Source: an uncultured Flavihumibacter sp.
GTDB taxonomy: Bacteria; Bacteroidota; Bacteroidia; Chitinophagales; Chitinophagaceae
Direction of reading: 5' to 3'
DNA: 11,324 nt
NCBI GenBank assembly: GCA_946481605.1
Contig: CAMLPA010000069.1
Location: forward strand, 1 to 11,324
Shown: positions 7,806-11,324 of the stretch, piece after piece
Layout of the letters: the number at the start of each line of letters is the position of its first letter
Position numbering within the stretch: the stretch's first letter is position 1
Made by a program: the position numbers and the translations under genes
The notes under the pieces: generated by a model
The model's input: the letters and a program-made list of their open reading frames with translations, nothing else
What the model was told of the DNA's origin: nothing
The model's database searches: none

Positions 7806-8156
7806 TTACCTGCTGATTTCATTAAGTTGTACTACTTCTGCTTCAAGCAAGCCAATAACTCCTTCGAGTATTTCCCTGCATACATTATCGTTCACCTGTT
7901 TGTGGTTCGATAAATAGATGTCGAGGTTCAGGCGTCCGAATTCCGGCCAACTGTGGAAGGAAATATGTGATTCTGAAAGACATACCACACCCGTGTAGCC
8001 GCCTGGTTCAAAATTATGGTACACCTCGCCCAAAGAGGTGAGCCGGTGCGATCGGATCTGCTCACTGATAAAAGTGCGGATGGTCCCGTAATCTTCCAGC
8101 AAGGGTATATTTGCGGTTGAAAGCGTTGCGATAAGGTGCAGTCCGGGTTTATACAT
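7806..8156 (-). CDS. speD: SpeD-type pyruvoyl-dependent decarboxylase (AdoMet decarboxylase family)
   Basis: A 116-residue protein of the short class 1B AdoMet decarboxylase type. The self-cleavage motif SESHISFHSWPE (61-72) puts the pyruvoyl precursor at S63, with the processing histidine at H68 and the ribose-binding acidic residue at E72. F49 and Y54, expected to stack on adenine, are also present. The start is firm: an in-frame stop lies 6 bp upstream of the ATG. Canonical enzymes of this type have a catalytic Cys at position 83 (in ...DxFTCG...); here that position reads DIYLSNH, so it is Ser. The normal reaction is decarboxylation of S-adenosylmethionine to the aminopropyl donor used by the synthase in this cluster. 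Some SpeD homologues have been shown to act on arginine or ornithine instead, so substrate is uncertain. DUF4178 follows after 2 bp. Confidence 0.9.
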   Translation of the reverse strand: MYKPGLHLIATLSTANIPLLEDYGTIRTFISEQIRSHRLTSLGEVYHNFEPGGYTGVVCLSESHISFHSWPEFGRLNLDIYLSNHKQVNDNVCREILEGVIGLLEAEVVQLNEISR

Positions 8157-8190
8157 AGCGGGTCATTCCCCCGCAAAATAATGTTTTTTC

Positions 8191-8970
8191 CTATGCCGCA
8201 CACAGCGGATCCTGCCGCAACAACTTCCGCATTGCTTCATATAAATCCGGCAACTCTCTTCGTAAATTAACCGGGTTCTCAAAAAACACTTCCACGCTCA
8301 CCGCCCAGAATTCATTGTAATTCGATGCCGCGTAATCACCCAGCAAAGTGCTTCTCCCTTTCTGCATTTCGTTAAAAATAGGACGCGCCACTTTAGAGAA
8401 CTGGTGGAACTCTTTTTTGAAGTGCTTATCCTCCTCCGTTTCAGAAACGAAATTCACGTACGCGAGGGCGTGTGCCATTTCGTGTAAGCCGAGGTTGGAG
8501 TTCGCGGTCATCTGGCGGATGCCTTTCCTGAAATTGTCCCAGGAAAGATAGATACCACTGTGGTCCACATGGCCCATGAAGGGCATGGAATAATAACCAT
8601 ATTGGTAATCTTCGCGAAGCACATAAATGTTGCGGAAGTAATTCAGTAAAAAATGATCCAGGCCCAAGGTGAGTTGCACGGCTACAGCGCTGATGAGGAT
8701 GGGCATTTCATCGTGCTCCTCGATTTCCACGTAATGGAAGCGGTGAGAGTGGCGGAAAAGAAAGGTCCTGAAAAGAAACTTTTGCTGCTCTTCTGCGGGA
8801 AGCCTGTTGTAGTACAAAAAATTGGCCGAGATCACCTGGTGGTAATGCGGGGCATGGTGCGCAAAGCGCCGGAGCTGACGTTTAAAAAACCATTTTTCTC
8901 CCGCCTTCCTGAACAGGAAGACGATGCCTGCGATCAATAGCGCGATCAGAATAGTGTAGATCATTTCCAT
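8191..8970 (-). CDS. MtfA-like zinc peptidase (M90), copy 1
   Basis: A 259-residue protein with one N-terminal membrane helix (about 4-20) followed by a basic stretch (RKAGEKWFFKRQLRR), so the enzyme domain should be cytoplasmic. The gluzincin motif HEMAH is at 163-167 and the expected downstream metal ligand Glu is at 220 in NYNEFWAVSVE. A 16-residue block MPFMGHVDHSGIYLSW (129-144) is identical in the neighbouring paralogue. This matches the MtfA/DUF980 (peptidase M90) family; in enterobacteria MtfA also binds the glucose repressor Mlc, but no such partner is seen here. It lies 34 bp upstream of speD on the same strand and could be the first gene of that transcript, though the link is looser than within the cluster. 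Physiological substrate unknown. Confidence 0.9.
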   Translation of the reverse strand: MEMIYTILIALLIAGIVFLFRKAGEKWFFKRQLRRFAHHAPHYHQVISANFLYYNRLPAEEQQKFLFRTFLFRHSHRFHYVEIEEHDEMPILISAVAVQLTLGLDHFLLNYFRNIYVLREDYQYGYYSMPFMGHVDHSGIYLSWDNFRKGIRQMTANSNLGLHEMAHALAYVNFVSETEEDKHFKKEFHQFSKVARPIFNEMQKGRSTLLGDYAASNYNEFWAVSVEVFFENPVNLRRELPDLYEAMRKLLRQDPLCAA

Positions 8971-8975
8971 AAGGG

Positions 8976-8983
8976 CTCCTTTT
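8976..8983 (-). promoter_or_regulatory. Shine-Dalgarno-like site before the copy 1 peptidase
   Basis: On the minus strand AAAAGGAG ends 5 nt before the first ATG of the peptidase gene. It stands out because the other genes here lack such a site, as is usual in Bacteroidota. It favours the first Met of the MEM start over the third residue. Could be chance. Confidence 0.4.
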
Positions 8984-9009
8984 GAGGTTCGGTAAAAACG
9001 TGTAAAAGG

Positions 9010-9023
9010 CCATTCAGGAATGG
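9010..9023. repeat. Short inverted repeat CCATTC-AG-GAATGG
   Basis: A perfect 6-bp inverted repeat with a 2-bp centre, about 40 bp upstream of the copy 1 peptidase start. Read on the minus strand it is followed by CCTTTTACACG and a T run, so it could be a weak terminator hairpin for copy 2 or an operator for copy 1. The arms are short and chance is a fair explanation. Confidence 0.3.
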
Positions 9024-9162
9024 ATTAAATACGGAAAACGGTCTTTCGGGGGATGGGATTCCAGGTAGGGGAATGAGGGTGCCGGTAAAATAGAAAGAAT
9101 AGCTGGAAAATGGAAATGCCTGCTATAAGTTGTTGGAAGACATTTTAATACATATATACTTG

Positions 9163-10080
9163 TTAGGAGAGCGCTTTCCAGGATAACGGGTCCTGGTTCA
9201 GGAGTTGGCACATGGCTTCGTAGAGATCGGGCATCTCACTGCGCATCTGCATCGGCTTCTCGAAGAAGGTTTCCACGCTTACGGCCCAGAACTCGTTGTA
9301 ATTCGTGGCGGCATAAGGATCGAGCAGGAATTGTTCGCCGTGCTGCATACGGTTAAATATCGGGCGGGCAATTTTGGAAAAATCCCTGAACTGGGCGCGG
9401 AAATGGGTGTCGTGGCCGGAATCGCTCATAAAGTTCACGTAGGCAAGGGCATGTGCCATTTCGTGGATGCCTACGTTGTGGGCGTCGTTGTAATTCTGGA
9501 ATCCGCGGAGGAAATTGTTCCAGGAAAGGTAGATGCCGGAGTGGTCCACGTGTCCCATAAAGGGCATATTGTAATGGCCATAGCGGTAATCTTCCTTCAA
9601 AACATAAATCACTTTGAAATGATCGAGCAGGAATTCGTTGAGACCGAAAGTGAGTTGCACGGCTGCCGCGCTGATGAGGATGGGCATTCTTTCCTGCTGC
9701 TCAATATTCATGTATTTGAATTCGCGGGCGTGCATAAAAACGGTGACGCGTTTCAGGAAGCGGACCTGTTCTTCTAACGGCAGTTGCCGGTAATAATGGA
9801 TGTGTTCCAGGAGATGTTCGTGGTAGGAGTGGGAATTCGTTTTCAGGTCTTTGCGCCATTTTTTACGCCGGATAAGCGCCTGGAATAGCTTTGCGAAAAG
9901 CGGGGCGAGGAGTACAAAAAGGATTGTGCCTATTACAATAGGGTTGTCAAGGTCGGGGCGGAGAGAAGGATCAGTCGTGGCATCTGTCGAGGTGCCTGCC
10001 GATGTGTGGGCATCGTTCGCGGGTAAAGGGGGGGCCTTTTCCGACGGGTGAATCTTGGTATAGAGGGTATCGTTCGGCAT
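9163..10080 (-). CDS. MtfA-like zinc peptidase (M90), copy 2 with an N-terminal extension
   Basis: A 305-residue paralogue of the adjacent peptidase. HEMAH is at 206-210 and the third ligand Glu at 263 in NYNEFWAVSVE; the block MPFMGHVDHSGIYLSW is at 172-187. It differs at the N-terminus: about 46 polar, Pro/Thr/Ala-rich residues come first, then one helix (about 47-69), then RRKKWRKDLK. By the positive-inside rule the tail would lie outside and the peptidase domain inside. No in-frame start exists between the chosen ATG and an upstream TGA about 57 bp away, so a longer form with a signal peptide is excluded unless a rare start codon is used. Its gene is divergent from aspS. Family is clear; function in this lineage is not. 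Confidence 0.9.
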   Translation of the reverse strand: MPNDTLYTKIHPSEKAPPLPANDAHTSAGTSTDATTDPSLRPDLDNPIVIGTILFVLLAPLFAKLFQALIRRKKWRKDLKTNSHSYHEHLLEHIHYYRQLPLEEQVRFLKRVTVFMHAREFKYMNIEQQERMPILISAAAVQLTFGLNEFLLDHFKVIYVLKEDYRYGHYNMPFMGHVDHSGIYLSWNNFLRGFQNYNDAHNVGIHEMAHALAYVNFMSDSGHDTHFRAQFRDFSKIARPIFNRMQHGEQFLLDPYAATNYNEFWAVSVETFFEKPMQMRSEMPDLYEAMCQLLNQDPLSWKALS

Positions 10081-10125
10081 TCCAATAGGAAACGTTTCAA
10101 ATATCGTCCTTATTTTCTTTTCGCC

Positions 10126-10133
10126 TACCTTTG
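10126..10133 (+). promoter_or_regulatory. Bacteroidota-type -7 element for aspS
   Basis: TACCTTTG fits the TAnnTTTG consensus of the Bacteroidota housekeeping sigma factor exactly, 34 bp before the aspS ATG. This would give a short AT-rich leader of about 28 nt with no Shine-Dalgarno sequence. A matching TTG element near -33 is not obvious in the 87-bp divergent gap, so the call rests on one element and position. Confidence 0.5.
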
Positions 10134-10167
10134 CACCTCATTTTAAGCATTTTAATAACTTTTCTAT

Positions 10168-11324
10168 ATGTACAGAACCCATACCTGCGGCGAACTGAGA
10201 GCGGCCCACACCGGAACGGAAACTACCCTTGCCGGCTGGGTGCAGACCGTCAGGAAATTCGGCAGCATCACGTTTGTGGACCTTCGCGACCGCTACGGCA
10301 TCACGCAGCTCGTATTCAGCGAATCGCTGAACCAACAACTGGATGAGCAGCCGCTGGGCAGGGAATTTGTACTCCAGGCCACAGGCGCCGTAGTGGAAAG
10401 GACCAATAAGAACCCGAATATCCCCACTGGTGATATTGAAATCAATGTTACTTCCTATAAGATTCTGAATAAATCGGCTGTTCCCCCCTTCACCATCCAG
10501 GATGATACCGATGGGGGAGATGACCTGCGGATGAAGTTCCGTTACCTTGACCTTCGCAGGAATGCTGTGAAGAAGAACCTGGAACTGCGTTACGCGGTGA
10601 ACAGGGCCGCCAGGAATTACCTCCATGAAAATAATTTCATGGACATCGAAACGCCATTCCTCATTAAATCCACACCCGAAGGCGCACGCGATTTCGTGGT
10701 GCCTTCCCGCATGAACCAGGGACAGTTCTACGCGCTCCCGCAATCGCCGCAAACCTTCAAGCAACTGCTGATGGTGAGCGGCTACGACCGCTACTACCAG
10801 GTGGTGAAATGTTTCCGTGATGAAGACCTTCGTGCCGACCGCCAGCCAGAATTTACCCAGATCGATTGTGAAATGGCTTTCGTGGAACAGGAAGATATCC
10901 TCACCATGTTCGAAGGCATGATCAAACATATTTTCCGCGAAGTGAAAAATGTGGACATCACCGAAAAAGTGCAGCGCATGAGCTGGGATGAAGCCATGAC
11001 GCGCTACGGCAACGATAAACCTGATATCCGCTTCGGGATGGAAATCACCAACCTGAAATCGCCTTTCACCGGAGACAACAATGCTACCATCGCGGCAGCA
11101 GGCTTTAAAGTATTTGATGACGCGCAAACCGTGCTCGCCATCTCTGTGCCCGGTTGCAGCGAATACACCCGCAAGCAAACCGACGAACTCACCGACTGGG
11201 TGAAGCGTCCCCAGATCGGCATGAACGGACTGGTATTCATCAAATGCAATACAGACGGCACTTTCAAAAGCAGTGTAGATAAATTCTTCGATGCCGATAA
11301 ATTAAAGCAACTCGCTACCGATTG
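10168..11324 (+). CDS. aspS: Aspartyl-tRNA synthetase (3' partial)
   Basis: The frame opens with [16 protein letters not shown] and stays open to the window end (385 full codons plus two bases); bacterial AspRS is usually near 580-600 residues, so about two thirds is present. Residues 1-105 form the OB-fold anticodon-binding domain ([21 protein letters not shown] at 21-41). RYLDLRR (125-131) marks the entry to the class II catalytic core, [20 protein letters not shown] (161-180) is the region after motif 1, QSPQ (192-195) lines the aspartate/ATP site, and [18 protein letters not shown] (216-233) is motif 2. [11 protein letters not shown] (280-290) leads into the bacterial GAD insertion domain (about 290-385), which shows this is the bacterial type. 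Motif 3 lies beyond the window. It charges tRNA-Asp with aspartate in the cytoplasm. A long open frame on the opposite strand here is only a shadow. Confidence 0.97.
   Translation, partial: MYRTHTCGELRAAHTGTETTLAGWVQTVRKFGSITFVDLRDRYGITQLVFSESLNQQLDEQPLGREFVLQATGAVVERTNKNPNIPTGDIEINVTSYKILNKSAVPPFTIQDDTDGGDDLRMKFRYLDLRRNAVKKNLELRYAVNRAARNYLHENNFMDIETPFLIKSTPEGARDFVVPSRMNQGQFYALPQSPQTFKQLLMVSGYDRYYQVVKCFRDEDLRADRQPEFTQIDCEMAFVEQEDILTMFEGMIKHIFREVKNVDITEKVQRMSWDEAMTRYGNDKPDIRFGMEITNLKSPFTGDNNATIAAAGFKVFDDAQTVLAISVPGCSEYTRKQTDELTDWVKRPQIGMNGLVFIKCNTDGTFKSSVDKFFDADKLKQLATD

Larger units (their letters stand above)
8971..9162. other. Intergenic gap between the two peptidase genes
   Basis: This 192-bp gap is AT-rich towards the 9130-9160 end and holds no credible gene. 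I found no exact TAnnTTTG element on the minus strand and no strong terminator, so whether copy 1 has its own promoter is not decided. It contains the small inverted repeat and the ribosome-binding-like site listed separately. Confidence 0.5.

Noticed and set aside
8174..8181. Possible -7 promoter element on the minus strand before speD (TTATTTTG)
   Set aside because: One mismatch to TAnnTTTG, no partner near -33, and it falls at the 3' end of the upstream gene; too weak to call although a speD promoter here would make sense.
9130..9162. AT-rich stretch with ATACATATATACTTG after the copy 2 peptidase
   Set aside because: Looks palindromic at a glance, but the arms do not pair well and no terminator-like GC stem exists.
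9205..9777. 190-codon open frame on the plus strand
   Set aside because: Antisense to the zinc peptidase copy 2 with its intact HEMAH motif; Val/Gly/His-rich shadow product. The similar frame at 8653-8940 is the same shadow over copy 1, explained by paralogy.
10138..11178. 346-codon open frame on the minus strand
   Set aside because: It lies wholly opposite aspS, whose plus-strand product matches bacterial AspRS through motif 2 and the GAD domain; the antisense product is His/Phe-rich with no recognisable domain, typical of a shadow frame.

Overview
The window looks like ordinary chromosomal DNA of a Bacteroidota member, probably of the Chitinophagaceae type. The grounds are a good TAnnTTTG promoter element, the absence of Shine-Dalgarno sequences before most genes, and the protein families present. 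The genus is not decided. It holds 11 protein genes, two of them cut by the window edges. No RNA genes, insertion sequences, CRISPR arrays or phage genes were seen.

Layout: (1) bases 1-1290, plus strand: the 3' part of a FAD-dependent DAO-type oxidoreductase, then a small four-helix membrane protein. (2) bases 1306-8156, minus strand: a tightly packed seven-gene set. In transcription order it encodes a SpeD-type pyruvoyl decarboxylase, a large DUF4178/zinc-ribbon membrane protein, a 53-residue single-helix protein, a one-unit DUF350 membrane protein, a spermidine-synthase domain fused to a seven-helix membrane domain, an exported FAD amine-oxidase-like protein, and a histidine-rich polytopic membrane protein. 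Gaps are 12 bp or less and the last pair overlap by 4 bp. (3) bases 8191-10080, minus strand: two MtfA-like (M90) zinc peptidase paralogues; the nearer one could be the first gene of the same transcript. (4) bases 10168-11324, plus strand: aspS, divergent and cut by the window end.

The central set is the interesting part. SpeD would normally make decarboxylated S-adenosylmethionine and the synthase domain would transfer its aminopropyl group. Here both sit with four membrane or membrane-anchored proteins and a probably exported flavoenzyme. I infer a membrane-associated aminopropylation/oxidation system rather than housekeeping spermidine synthesis. The acceptor and product are unknown. The SpeD has serine where the canonical catalytic cysteine is expected, so even its substrate is open. 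DUF350, DUF4178, SpeD and spermidine synthase are known to occur together in bacteria; the FAD protein, the histidine-rich membrane protein and the tiny helix protein are the less explained members.
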